Source of the DNA: CAYQUL01 sp964568925
GTDB lineage: Bacteria > Patescibacteriota > Microgenomatia > UBA8517
NCBI GenBank assembly: GCA_964568925.1
Contig: CAZMSJ010000003.1
Span: 1 to 64,000, forward strand
Reading direction: 5' to 3'
DNA: 64,000 nucleotides
The notes under the pieces were generated by a model that worked only from the letters and a program-made list of their open reading frames with translations, made no database searches and was not told where the DNA came from. Of this stretch, positions 42,012 to 49,378 are shown piece after piece. A program made the position numbers and the translations under genes. Position 1 is the stretch's first letter, and every line of letters starts with the position of its first letter.

Positions 42012-43241
42012 ATGAGTTTCCAAACATTAAAAGGATTTCGAGATTTTTTCCCAGAAGAAATGGCGGTGCGAAAAGAAGTTATGCGTCGCCTTGCTGTTGT
42101 GTTTGAAAAATATGGATTTGAGGAGCTTGCCACACCAGCACTTGAATACAAGGAGGTCCTCATGGGCAAATATGGAGAAGAGGCAGAGAAACTCATGTAT
42201 TTGTTTACCGATCCAGGTGAACGGGGAGTGGGACTTAAATATGACTTGACCGTTCCACTTGCACGAGCTGTCGCAAACAAGGGAGATGTGGCGCTTCCTT
42301 TTAAACGGTATCAAATGCAACCGGTATGGAGAGCAGAGAATACTCAACGGGGCCGATACCGCGAATTCTATCAATGTGATATCGATATAGTAGGCAGCTC
42401 CTCACCACTTGCTGATGGTGAGATTTTGGCTGTTATTTCAGATTCACTTTCAGCGTTAGGATTTGAAAACTTTAGTATTTGTGTAAACTCTCGTACGGTA
42501 CTCTTTGCCATCATGGACAAAGCAAATGTCCCGACAGACAAGAGACTTACTGCTATTCAGTCGCTTGATAAATTAGATAAAAAGTCAAAAGAAGAAGTTC
42601 AAGAAGAACTTTCAAAGAAGGGATTTGATTCAGACCAGATAACAGACATGTTCCAAGAATTAGGTCGTGCAACTCCTGATGAATACTTAACAAAAACAAT
42701 TGAAACAGCTGAAAAGCTTGGTGCAAAAAATATTGTCTTTAGTCCAGCAATTTCACGAGGACTTGATTACTACACCGGTCCTATCTTTGAAACAATCGTT
42801 ACAGAGCCAAAAATTGGATCTCTCACTGGGGGTGGAAGATATGACAATTTGCTAAAAACCCTTGGAGGTCCAGATCTTCCTGCAGTAGGGACAACCATTG
42901 GTCTCGAAAGAATTATTGATGTCATCACAGAACTTAACTTGTGGCCAGAGATTTCGAAAACAACAACACAAGCACTGGTAACTATCTTTAACGAATCACT
43001 TGAAGAAGTAAGTATTGAAACAGCAAAGAAACTTCGTGCACGAGGAATTAACACTGAACTCTATCCAACCAACGCAAAGCTTGAAAAACAATTAAAATAT
43101 GCAGATCGCAAAAAGCTTCAATTTGTAATTATCATTGGGGAAGAAGAAGTAGCAAACGGAAAAGTAGTTGTTAAAAATCTCGTTTCAGGTGAACAGTCAA
43201 CCGTTTCTTTGGAAGAGGCAGTTTCCATCATTTCAAAATAA
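42012..43241 (+). CDS. hisS: histidyl-tRNA synthetase, 409 aa
   Basis: This class II synthetase charges tRNA-His. It opens LKGFRDFFPEEM. Motif 1 lies around FEELATPALEYKEVL, motif 2 is KRYQMQPVWRAENTQRGRYREFYQCDIDI, the His-A motif reads ISRGLDYYTGPIFE (about 255) and motif 3 is GGGRYDNLL ... GTTIGLERI. The C-terminal anticodon-binding domain (about 320-409) is present. No T-box is visible upstream, only the short leaderless promoter. Confidence 0.96.
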   Translation: MSFQTLKGFRDFFPEEMAVRKEVMRRLAVVFEKYGFEELATPALEYKEVLMGKYGEEAEKLMYLFTDPGERGVGLKYDLTVPLARAVANKGDVALPFKRYQMQPVWRAENTQRGRYREFYQCDIDIVGSSSPLADGEILAVISDSLSALGFENFSICVNSRTVLFAIMDKANVPTDKRLTAIQSLDKLDKKSKEEVQEELSKKGFDSDQITDMFQELGRATPDEYLTKTIETAEKLGAKNIVFSPAISRGLDYYTGPIFETIVTEPKIGSLTGGGRYDNLLKTLGGPDLPAVGTTIGLERIIDVITELNLWPEISKTTTQALVTIFNESLEEVSIETAKKLRARGINTELYPTNAKLEKQLKYADRKKLQFVIIIGEEEVANGKVVVKNLVSGEQSTVSLEEAVSIISK

Positions 43242-43268
43242 GCCCCCAGAAACCTGGAGGCCATAGGG

Positions 43269-43898
43269 TTAGAACAAATAGTTTGCAAGTTGAACGTTCT
43301 CTGTTGGCTTCGATATGAACATATCTTCAACGAAAGTATAAATTGGTAACCGTTTCTTCGGTTGTTCACCCTTGGGACGTGCATCTGTCAGTATTTCGCC
43401 AGAATTACTTATGACAAAGAGCAAATCTAGCTTAAGCACATTTTGGGTTATCGTACTTACGTAGAGATTTATATGTTCGACATCCAAATCACTGGTAAGA
43501 ATAAACTCAACTACAAAGCCGATACCATTTACGTATTTACTCACAAGAACCTTATTTTGTTCTTCAGATTTCTTGTTCCAAGGCTCTGCAAGGTAAAAAA
43601 CTTCAAGACCAAGATAATTCCGTTTATCATCCGGTTCATTTCCAAAATCTTTTGCAATTGCAGTAACTCGTCCGATTCGACACATCGACGTTTTCTCAAT
43701 TCGCTTCTTCAATTTCTTTTTGAATGTCACTCGACAGACTCTCATTACAATATGACTAAAGAAATCAGAACCACTCGCTGAGAGTTTTCCAAGCGGTGTG
43801 TGTTGTCGAATATATCCTCTCGTCTGATCTGTAAAAGCTGCATAAGAGTTAAAAACTTCACGAAAAAGCCCGCCATACAGTACATCTATATTAGACAC
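43269..43898 (-). CDS. hypothetical protein, 209 aa
   Basis: The family is not recognised. TACAAT abuts an in-frame ATG at 43931, so that codon would lie upstream of the expected transcript start. The real start is probably GTG 43898, which has AAGGAG 6 nt upstream. The product starts MSNIDVLYGGLFREVFNSYAAFTD. It has a basic central stretch (FKKKLKKRIEK, about residues 60-70), a beta-rich second half and no signal or membrane segment. It is monocistronic and convergent with hisS. Confidence 0.7.
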   Translation of the reverse strand: MSNIDVLYGGLFREVFNSYAAFTDQTRGYIRQHTPLGKLSASGSDFFSHIVMRVCRVTFKKKLKKRIEKTSMCRIGRVTAIAKDFGNEPDDKRNYLGLEVFYLAEPWNKKSEEQNKVLVSKYVNGIGFVVEFILTSDLDVEHINLYVSTITQNVLKLDLLFVISNSGEILTDARPKGEQPKKRLPIYTFVEDMFISKPTENVQLANYLF

Positions 43899-43931
43899 AA
43901 GAAACTCCTTTTGTTCCGTAAGTAAGGTCAT

Positions 43932-43937
43932 ATTGTA
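43932..43937 (-). promoter_or_regulatory. -10 element for the gene at 43269-43898
   Basis: Minus-strand TACAAT 33 nt upstream of the Shine-Dalgarno-led GTG. No clear -35 was seen. Confidence 0.45.
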
Positions 43938-43956
43938 TCAGAAGGAGATGTTTTGG

Positions 43957-44376
43957 CTATGAAGTGAGTAAAAGGACCCCGCTTACCATCAGAATAATTC
44001 CACCAATTGCCTTCACACTCAAAGCTTCTGAAAGGAAAATTGAGGCTAAAATGGCAATGAACACTAAGCTTAATCGATCAAGTGCCGCAACCCGAGTGGC
44101 AGGGCCAACTTTTAAGGCAGTGAAATAAAAGATCCAGGAAAGAGCGCCCGCTACACCCGCACCAACTAAAACGAGCCAATCTCGTGAGGAGAGCGAGGCA
44201 ATACCTCCCTTTGGTATTTTTCCAAGAACGAGTGTAAGGCCAATCAAAAAGAGTGCCATTACACTACTGCGAACCATCGTTGCAAAGGTAGGGTCAACCT
44301 TCTTTAATCCAAGTTTTCCAATGATCGTAACGAGTGAAGCAAAGAAGGCGGAGAGCAGTCCATAAAAAATGTACAT
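43957..44376 (-). CDS. EamA-type (DMT superfamily) half-size transporter, 139 aa
   Basis: This membrane protein has about five hydrophobic segments. MYIFYGLLSAFFASLVTIIGKLGLKKVDPTFATMVRSSVM and GALSWIFYFTALKVGPATRVAALDRLSLVF are typical of single-domain EamA proteins, which work as dimers. The second half ends LSEALSVKAIGGIILMVSGVLLL. The substrate is unknown. It is divergent from the ATP-grasp cluster and shares its 39-bp intergenic region. Confidence 0.88.
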   Translation of the reverse strand: MYIFYGLLSAFFASLVTIIGKLGLKKVDPTFATMVRSSVMALFLIGLTLVLGKIPKGGIASLSSRDWLVLVGAGVAGALSWIFYFTALKVGPATRVAALDRLSLVFIAILASIFLSEALSVKAIGGIILMVSGVLLLTS

Positions 44377-44415
44377 AGCGTTTTCTGAATTGATTGTGTT
44401 ATAAAGAATGGCAAG

Positions 44416-45450
44416 ATGTCAAACAAACGAGGAAAAGTTAAATTTAACGTCGATAAAGATGCTTTGAAGAAAGTAAATCTGGTTGCTGTCGCGTATTCAT
44501 ATATCGAACGTGATTGGTTCCCAACACAGGAAGCATATGACGCAGAGATCGAAGTCGAAGATCGTGCAGCAGAAGTTGTGCAAAAATTAATGGACTTAGG
44601 AATCCCAGCAAAAGGATATCCAGGAGATCAGTACTTTTTAACCCATCTTCTGGTTGATAAACCAACACTCGTTTTAAATTTAGTTGATACATTACGTGGT
44701 CGTGACAAATTGCAAACCTCAGTCCCAGCTGCTCTTGAGTTAACCAACATTCCATACACAGGAGCTGGAATGGAAGGTATGGTAATCGGCAACAACCGAA
44801 ACCTTACCAAGAGACTTTTAATTTCTCACGACATTCCAACTCCACCATTCCAATTTATTCGACGTGTTGGTACACAAGTTGATCAGTCATTAGGACTACC
44901 ACTCATTGTGAAACTCAATGAAAGTGGAGGAAGTGTTGGAATCGACAACAAGGCAGTTAAAGAAACATTTGAAGAAGCACAAGCTAAGGTTGATGAAATG
45001 ATTTCAACATACAAGATTCCAGTCATTGTTGAAAAATTCATTGATGGTCCAGAAATTACCGTGTGTGTCTTTGATGATGGACTAAAAAACCACGTCTTTA
45101 TGGCAGAGAAAGTATTCCGAATCATGCCAGATGGAAAACATTTCTTCACTTCCCTTGAGTCTTATGAAGATGCAAAGGCATATACCTTTAAACCTGTGGA
45201 CGAGCCATTGCAGAGTAAAATCGCAACACTTGCAGTACGTGCGTTTAACGCATTAAGTCACAAAGACTATGCAAAGTTTGATATCCGAGTGGACAAGGAG
45301 ACACAAGTACCATACTTTACTGACTCAAACCCAAACACAGCATTTGGTCCTGATATGGGCCTTCCATTCACAGAAGTACTTGCAATGCACGGCATAAATT
45401 TTGATGATGTACTACTAAGTATGGTAAGTACCTATGCAAAAACAATCTAA
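44416..45450 (+). CDS. D-Ala-D-Ala-ligase-like ATP-grasp ligase (first of cluster), 344 aa
   Basis: ATP-grasp features are visible: NRNLTKRLLISHDIPTPPF (about 130-148), GLPLIVKLNESGGSVGI (lysine and glycine-rich loop, about 158-175), VEKFIDGPEITVCVFDD (about 206-222) and the metal site YFTDSNPNTAFGP (about 310). These enzymes join a carboxylate to an amine through an acyl phosphate. Being one of two such ligases next to a peptidase, with no mur genes nearby, it may make or modify a peptide other than D-Ala-D-Ala (inference). TATAAA lies about 10 nt upstream. Its end overlaps the next gene by 17 nt. Confidence 0.88.
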   Translation: MSNKRGKVKFNVDKDALKKVNLVAVAYSYIERDWFPTQEAYDAEIEVEDRAAEVVQKLMDLGIPAKGYPGDQYFLTHLLVDKPTLVLNLVDTLRGRDKLQTSVPAALELTNIPYTGAGMEGMVIGNNRNLTKRLLISHDIPTPPFQFIRRVGTQVDQSLGLPLIVKLNESGGSVGIDNKAVKETFEEAQAKVDEMISTYKIPVIVEKFIDGPEITVCVFDDGLKNHVFMAEKVFRIMPDGKHFFTSLESYEDAKAYTFKPVDEPLQSKIATLAVRAFNALSHKDYAKFDIRVDKETQVPYFTDSNPNTAFGPDMGLPFTEVLAMHGINFDDVLLSMVSTYAKTI

Positions 45451-46048
45451 CTACTTCCCGGAGTTAACGCGCGTGAGACAATTAACAAATGCCTACTGCG
45501 GACCTGCAGTACTTCAAATGCTTCTTTCCTTCTACAGTTTCTGGACAGCACAGGGACACATTATTGATGCAGCACAAGTTTCACGAAGAATTGATGAACA
45601 TGGTACAACCATCCCTGACCTTGCTCGAGCAATGACAATCCTTGCACCTCATTTTTCATTCTGGTATAAAGACCATTCAATCATTGATGATTTGTATACG
45701 ATCGTTGAAAAACATCATGTACCAGTTGGGGTCGAGTGGCAAGGAATATTTGGAGACGATTACAGTGTTGACTATGACGGCCATTATAGTATTGTGACTC
45801 ATGTGGACTTGGAAGAAGGGTCACTGATGATTGCAGATCCATATCCAGATTTTGCAGGTCGCGACAGACGGTTTTCTATCGTTGAATTCAACAAGCGATG
45901 GTGGGACTACAACGAAATTGAAGATCATCAAACCGGTAAAACGGAATCAATTCGAGATGAACGAATGATGTTTATCGTCGCAGAGCCTTCAGCCACATTT
46001 CCAGCAGAGCTGGGTATGAAATTGTGGGACAGCGCCCTCACGAGATAA
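45434..46048 (+). CDS. C39-like papain-fold peptidase, 204 aa
   Basis: The catalytic pattern of C39-like cysteine peptidases is present: NAYCGPAVLQMLL (Cys about residue 22), DGHYSIVTHVD (His about 116) and IADPYPDF (Asp about 133). There is no signal peptide or ABC-transporter domain, so it acts in the cytoplasm or leaves by another route. It overlaps the ATP-grasp gene before it by 17 nt and lies 8 nt before the second ATP-grasp gene. It could cleave a peptide substrate of the ligases or act as an acyl/peptidyl transferase. Confidence 0.82.
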   Translation: MQKQSNYFPELTRVRQLTNAYCGPAVLQMLLSFYSFWTAQGHIIDAAQVSRRIDEHGTTIPDLARAMTILAPHFSFWYKDHSIIDDLYTIVEKHHVPVGVEWQGIFGDDYSVDYDGHYSIVTHVDLEEGSLMIADPYPDFAGRDRRFSIVEFNKRWWDYNEIEDHQTGKTESIRDERMMFIVAEPSATFPAELGMKLWDSALTR

Positions 46049-46056
46049 TTTTTTTT

Positions 46057-47079
46057 ATGAAAGTTGCATATACATATAACGTACGAAGAACAACTCCTGA
46101 ACTTGGAAAAGGTCACCAACCTGATCTTGAGTTTGATGATCCTGCAGTCATTGATACGATTGCAAAGGCGATAGAGAAGTGTGGCCACACGGTCCTTCGA
46201 ATTGAAGCTGATGATGAGGCGTTTACTAAACTTCAGAAACACAAAGACGAGATTGATATTGTGTTTAACACCGCTGAGGGAATTCGTGGAGATGCTCGTG
46301 AATCACAAATTCCACTCTTTTGTGAAATGCTTGGTATTCCATACAGTCACTCAAACCCAACAACACACGCCATTACCTTAAACAAGCAATTTACCAAACA
46401 AATTTTGGCTCAAGCCGGAATTAACGTTCCACAATCAATCGTCATTAGAAGTAAAACTGATGTAGTACCTGAAACAATTGCGTTCCCTGTAATTGTGAAA
46501 CCAAACAATGAAGGATCAAGTAAAGGAATCCTTGATAAGAGTGTTGTTGAAGACAAAAAGGATTTGGCAGAGAGAATTGTAGAGATATCAGAGAACTATT
46601 CAAAAGAAGTTTTAGTTGAAGAGTTTATTGATGGGCGAGAGTTTACCGTTGCAATTTTAGGAAACAAAAATCCACGAGTTCTCCCAATCATTGAACAAAA
46701 GTTTGACTTTCTCCCTCAAGGGATGCACCACATCGCAAGTTTTGAATTAAAGTGGGTCTATGAAGATGCACTTAAAAATCTTGAGGAGGCATATACCTGT
46801 CCAGCAAATCTAACTGAAGAGGAGAAAAGAATGATTGAAGACACAACCGTTGCTGTTTTTGGAGCATTAAACTGTGTTGACTGTTCACGGGTTGATTATC
46901 GAATGAACAGAGATGGTAAACTCTACTTTATTGAGATTAACTCTCTTCCGGGCTTAAACCCGGACCCAAAAATTATTAGTTATTTTAGACTTGCGGCATC
47001 AGCTGCTGGCATGTCATTTGATGAACTGATTGCTCAAATTTTGTCTGAAGCAATCTCACGATATCCTCATCTTTCATGA
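46057..47079 (+). CDS. D-Ala-D-Ala-ligase-like ATP-grasp ligase (second of cluster), 340 aa
   Basis: It opens MKVAYTYNVRR and keeps the ATP-grasp core: NKQFTKQILAQAGINVPQS (about 110-128), FPVIVKPNNEGSSKGI (about 142-157), VEEFIDGREFTVAILG (about 187-202) and VDYRMNRDGKLYFIEINSLPGLNPDP (about 283-307, metal ligands E and N). It is only distantly like the first ligase of the cluster, so the two are unlikely to be simple duplicates. ATG 46057 was chosen; the longer frame runs into the peptidase gene. Its stop forms an ATGA overlap with the next gene. Confidence 0.9.
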   Translation: MKVAYTYNVRRTTPELGKGHQPDLEFDDPAVIDTIAKAIEKCGHTVLRIEADDEAFTKLQKHKDEIDIVFNTAEGIRGDARESQIPLFCEMLGIPYSHSNPTTHAITLNKQFTKQILAQAGINVPQSIVIRSKTDVVPETIAFPVIVKPNNEGSSKGILDKSVVEDKKDLAERIVEISENYSKEVLVEEFIDGREFTVAILGNKNPRVLPIIEQKFDFLPQGMHHIASFELKWVYEDALKNLEEAYTCPANLTEEEKRMIEDTTVAVFGALNCVDCSRVDYRMNRDGKLYFIEINSLPGLNPDPKIISYFRLAASAAGMSFDELIAQILSEAISRYPHLS

Positions 47080-47579
47080 AAACAAAAGTAATTGTTCATG
47101 ACCTCATGCAAAACGGGTATGAGTATGTGCGAACAGAAGCCCCTGGAAAAAATTTTGCACCTCACTTTAAACCGGACCTTACTCCAAAGGAAATGCTTGA
47201 ACTTGGAGTATTTGGAGGAAAGTATATGACTGATTGTAAAAAGGAATTCCCAGATTGGTACAGCAAGGCTAAGCTCTGTCATGAGTTTCATGATGCAAAC
47301 CTTAATTTTTTCAAAGTGAATGCAAGCCAACCACTCTCTGTGTGGAGAAAAAAAGGGTGGATATATAAAGACGACCCAAGAGGGTGGTTCCAATGGTATT
47401 GTCGGTACTACTCTGGCAGACGAATTCCGGGTGAAGATGAGAGACAAATTGCACGCTGGTCAGCTATGAAGAGACATATTATTCAGCTGAAAAACAATTG
47501 TAAAAAACATGACTTCACCTGTCGTCCAAGACAGAGACAAGCTCTTCTTCACTGGGCATATGACTCAAGAAAGTACTAG
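47076..47579 (+). CDS. unrecognised protein coupled to the ATP-grasp cluster, 167 aa
   Basis: It is translated from an ATGA overlap with the second ligase, so it is very likely part of the same pathway. I do not recognise the family. Notable segments are PHFKPDLTPKEMLELGVFGG, YMTDCKKEFPDWY, DDPRGWFQWYCRYYSGRR and RWSAMKRHIIQLKNNC. These are dense in Trp, Tyr, Arg and Asp, suggesting a folded nucleic-acid- or peptide-binding protein rather than a carrier. Five Cys residues are scattered through it. No signal peptide is seen. Confidence 0.8.
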   Translation: MKTKVIVHDLMQNGYEYVRTEAPGKNFAPHFKPDLTPKEMLELGVFGGKYMTDCKKEFPDWYSKAKLCHEFHDANLNFFKVNASQPLSVWRKKGWIYKDDPRGWFQWYCRYYSGRRIPGEDERQIARWSAMKRHIIQLKNNCKKHDFTCRPRQRQALLHWAYDSRKY

Positions 47580-47598
47580 TTGTGATATTCTGTAGGTA

Positions 47599-47733
47599 AT
47601 GAAAAAAATAACAACACTTCGAATCAAAAAGTATAAAAAATCTAATCCTACAAAGGCAAAAATGATCTCAAGTGCAATTAAAAGAGGTATGAAGCAATAT
47701 GCCGAAACCTTCAGACGACTCGCAAGTGCTTGA
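47599..47733 (+). CDS. small basic peptide, 44 aa
   Basis: A short ORF from ATG 47599 to TGA 47731-47733. TATTCT (47586-47591) ends 7 nt before the ATG, the leaderless spacing used across this window. The peptide has about 13 Lys/Arg residues and almost no acidic ones (MKKITTLRIKKYKKSNPTKAK...), ending RRLASA. It follows the ATP-grasp/peptidase cluster by 19 nt and abuts the convergent helicase stop. It could be a peptide substrate of the cluster, a nucleic-acid-binding peptide or a chance ORF. Confidence 0.45.
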   Translation: MKKITTLRIKKYKKSNPTKAKMISSAIKRGMKQYAETFRRLASA

Positions 47734-49056
47734 TTACTTCTTCCCTCTAATTGAACGAATATATTTTAATTGACGATCTTCCTTCTCACTATCAACAAGC
47801 TTATAGAGCTCTCCTTGGGCATCATCTGAGAGGGAATGGAATTCTTTATCCATTTCAGAAACATCAGGGTTAACCATTAAGGCCATATTATTAATTCCTG
47901 TTAACTTCATTCCCTCAAGCGTTCGTACTCGAGAAAGGGCAACATATCCCATCCCTGGAACAAATGACTTTGAAAGGTCAATAACTGCGGCATCTAAACT
48001 CATACCTTGGCTTTTGTGAATAGTAATTGCCCAAGCCAAGCGCAAAGGTACTTGTTTCACTTCAGCTTTAATAACTCCTTCATCTTCAACTGCCCATGCT
48101 TCAGGTTTAGCTTGAATTTCACGACCATCAAGGGTGCGAACGATCGGGTAGTTTTCCAATCCAAAATCAATTACTTCACCAAGTGTGCCATTCACATACC
48201 CTTTGTCATAATTATTTTTAACAAACATAACAATGGCACCTTTTTTTAGTACTAACTCTTCAGGGGCTAAACACGCTTTCTTCATGACATCAATCAGTTC
48301 CTTTTTCCCAGTTCCACTCATACGAAAGACATAAGAGTGTGTATCAATGTGAGTAAGCTCAGTTGCATTAATCGTGTCTACATCCACGTTATGTGTAAAC
48401 AGTTTGGTAGGAACGGTCGTGTTATCAATATCTTTGTTGAGTCTACTCGTTAGGAGATCAATCGTATCCTCGGTTACTCGAGAATTTCGTATGTCATTTA
48501 AAACGGACAAGAAACTTCCATCAGCTTGTCTATATTGCTCATCTAAGTAGCAAACCTTTAAGTTCATATTGTTCCAAACCTCTGCCTCATAGGCAAACCC
48601 TCCTTTTTCCCCTGGACGGGTGATAGGGGGAAGCTGAAAAAAGTCACCACACATAATGACCTGCAATCCTCCAAAAGGCTCATCTTTGAAGGTAAAGGCA
48701 CGGCATACTTTATCAACCATATCGAGCCGATACCCATGAAGCATCGATATTTCATCGATAATTAAAACCTTGGCATAAATAAAGCGCATACGGAGGTGAA
48801 CCTTCTCGAGAAGTGCTTTCAAATCCTTCTCATGTAAAACGTCTTTAATACCAATGCCACTCCAGGAGTGAATGGTCATTCCATTTATGTGTGTAGCAGC
48901 GATCCCCGTTGATGCAGTTATACCGATCGCCACATTATGTTCCTTTAGGTAGGAGATGTACTGGTTTAAGACATATGTTTTTCCACTCCCAGCCGGTCCT
49001 GTCAAAAAGACATTGTTTCCCATCTTCAATATATCCAATGCTTGCTTTTGATTCAT
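47734..49056 (-). CDS. PIF1-family DNA helicase, 440 aa
   Basis: This superfamily 1B 5'-3' helicase has Walker A GPAGSGKTY (about 20-28), ITASTGIAATHINGMTIHSW (PIF1 motif Ia region), IIDEISML (about 95), GDFFQLPP (motif III), and C-terminal LAWAITIHKSQGMSLD and YVALSRVRTLEGM. Start ATG 49056 was chosen because TATAAT (49069-49064) ends 7 nt before it; the upstream in-frame ATG at 49065 overlaps that -10. No nuclease or primase domain is fused. It probably acts on G-quadruplexes, forks or recombination intermediates. Confidence 0.92.
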   Translation of the reverse strand: MNQKQALDILKMGNNVFLTGPAGSGKTYVLNQYISYLKEHNVAIGITASTGIAATHINGMTIHSWSGIGIKDVLHEKDLKALLEKVHLRMRFIYAKVLIIDEISMLHGYRLDMVDKVCRAFTFKDEPFGGLQVIMCGDFFQLPPITRPGEKGGFAYEAEVWNNMNLKVCYLDEQYRQADGSFLSVLNDIRNSRVTEDTIDLLTSRLNKDIDNTTVPTKLFTHNVDVDTINATELTHIDTHSYVFRMSGTGKKELIDVMKKACLAPEELVLKKGAIVMFVKNNYDKGYVNGTLGEVIDFGLENYPIVRTLDGREIQAKPEAWAVEDEGVIKAEVKQVPLRLAWAITIHKSQGMSLDAAVIDLSKSFVPGMGYVALSRVRTLEGMKLTGINNMALMVNPDVSEMDKEFHSLSDDAQGELYKLVDSEKEDRQLKYIRSIRGKK

Positions 49057-49104
49057 GGTCTTCATTATACGGGGAGCAGGGCAAGAAAGTTTGAGCGAAA
49101 TACA

Positions 49105-49132
49105 TTGACATTTTTTAGAAAAAATATACAGT
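49105..49132 (+). promoter_or_regulatory. promoter of the 49.1-kb leader region
   Basis: TTGACA (49105-49110), a 16-nt spacer and TACAGT (49127-49132). Confidence 0.65.
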
Positions 49133-49138
49133 AAAGGT

Positions 49139-49240
49139 ATGTGTCATGGCGCTCAGAGAAAGCTTGAGCCCTTCATAACCAACAAGGGCAAGGTGGTTTT
49201 CGCCCCCTTTTTCACCTCAGCAACAGCTGGGCTTTTTTTA
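49139..49240 (+). ncRNA. candidate structured RNA or leader-peptide region ending in a U-run
   Basis: Downstream of a good promoter lie hairpins GCTCA/TGAGC (49151-155/165-169), GCCCTT/AAGGGC (168-173/184-189), GGTG/CACC (192-195/213-216) and CAGC/GCTG (219-222/226-229), followed by GGGC and seven T. AGCCC (167-171) can alternatively pair with GGGCT (229-233). An ATG at 49139, 6 nt after the -10, opens a 52-codon frame to TAG at 49295-49297, so a leader peptide is also possible. The rest of the 320-nt gap holds a second promoter and the 5' leader of the next gene. Confidence 0.4.
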
Positions 49241-49277
49241 CACCAAATGGATTTTTCTACGTTTGTGACTTGTAGTA

Positions 49278-49306
49278 TTGACAAACTGATTTATTAGGTA
49301 TAAGAT
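49278..49306 (+). promoter_or_regulatory. promoter of the secreted protein gene at 49379
   Basis: TTGACA (49278-49283), a 17-nt spacer and TAAGAT (49301-49306). The leader after it folds into TGGTTTT/AAAACCA (49331-337/367-373) enclosing TCTTGC/GCAAGA (344-349/355-360). Confidence 0.7.
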
Positions 49307-49378
49307 AAGTACCCATAGGTTATTATTATATGGTTTTTGCGAATCTTGCCCACAGCAAGACTCACCAAAACCACATAT

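Noticed and set aside
49139..49297. 52-codon frame as a confident gene
   Set aside because: The -10 spacing fits, but the frame runs through hairpins, a U-run and the next promoter's -35 and encodes no recognisable pattern, so it is only mentioned as a possibility.
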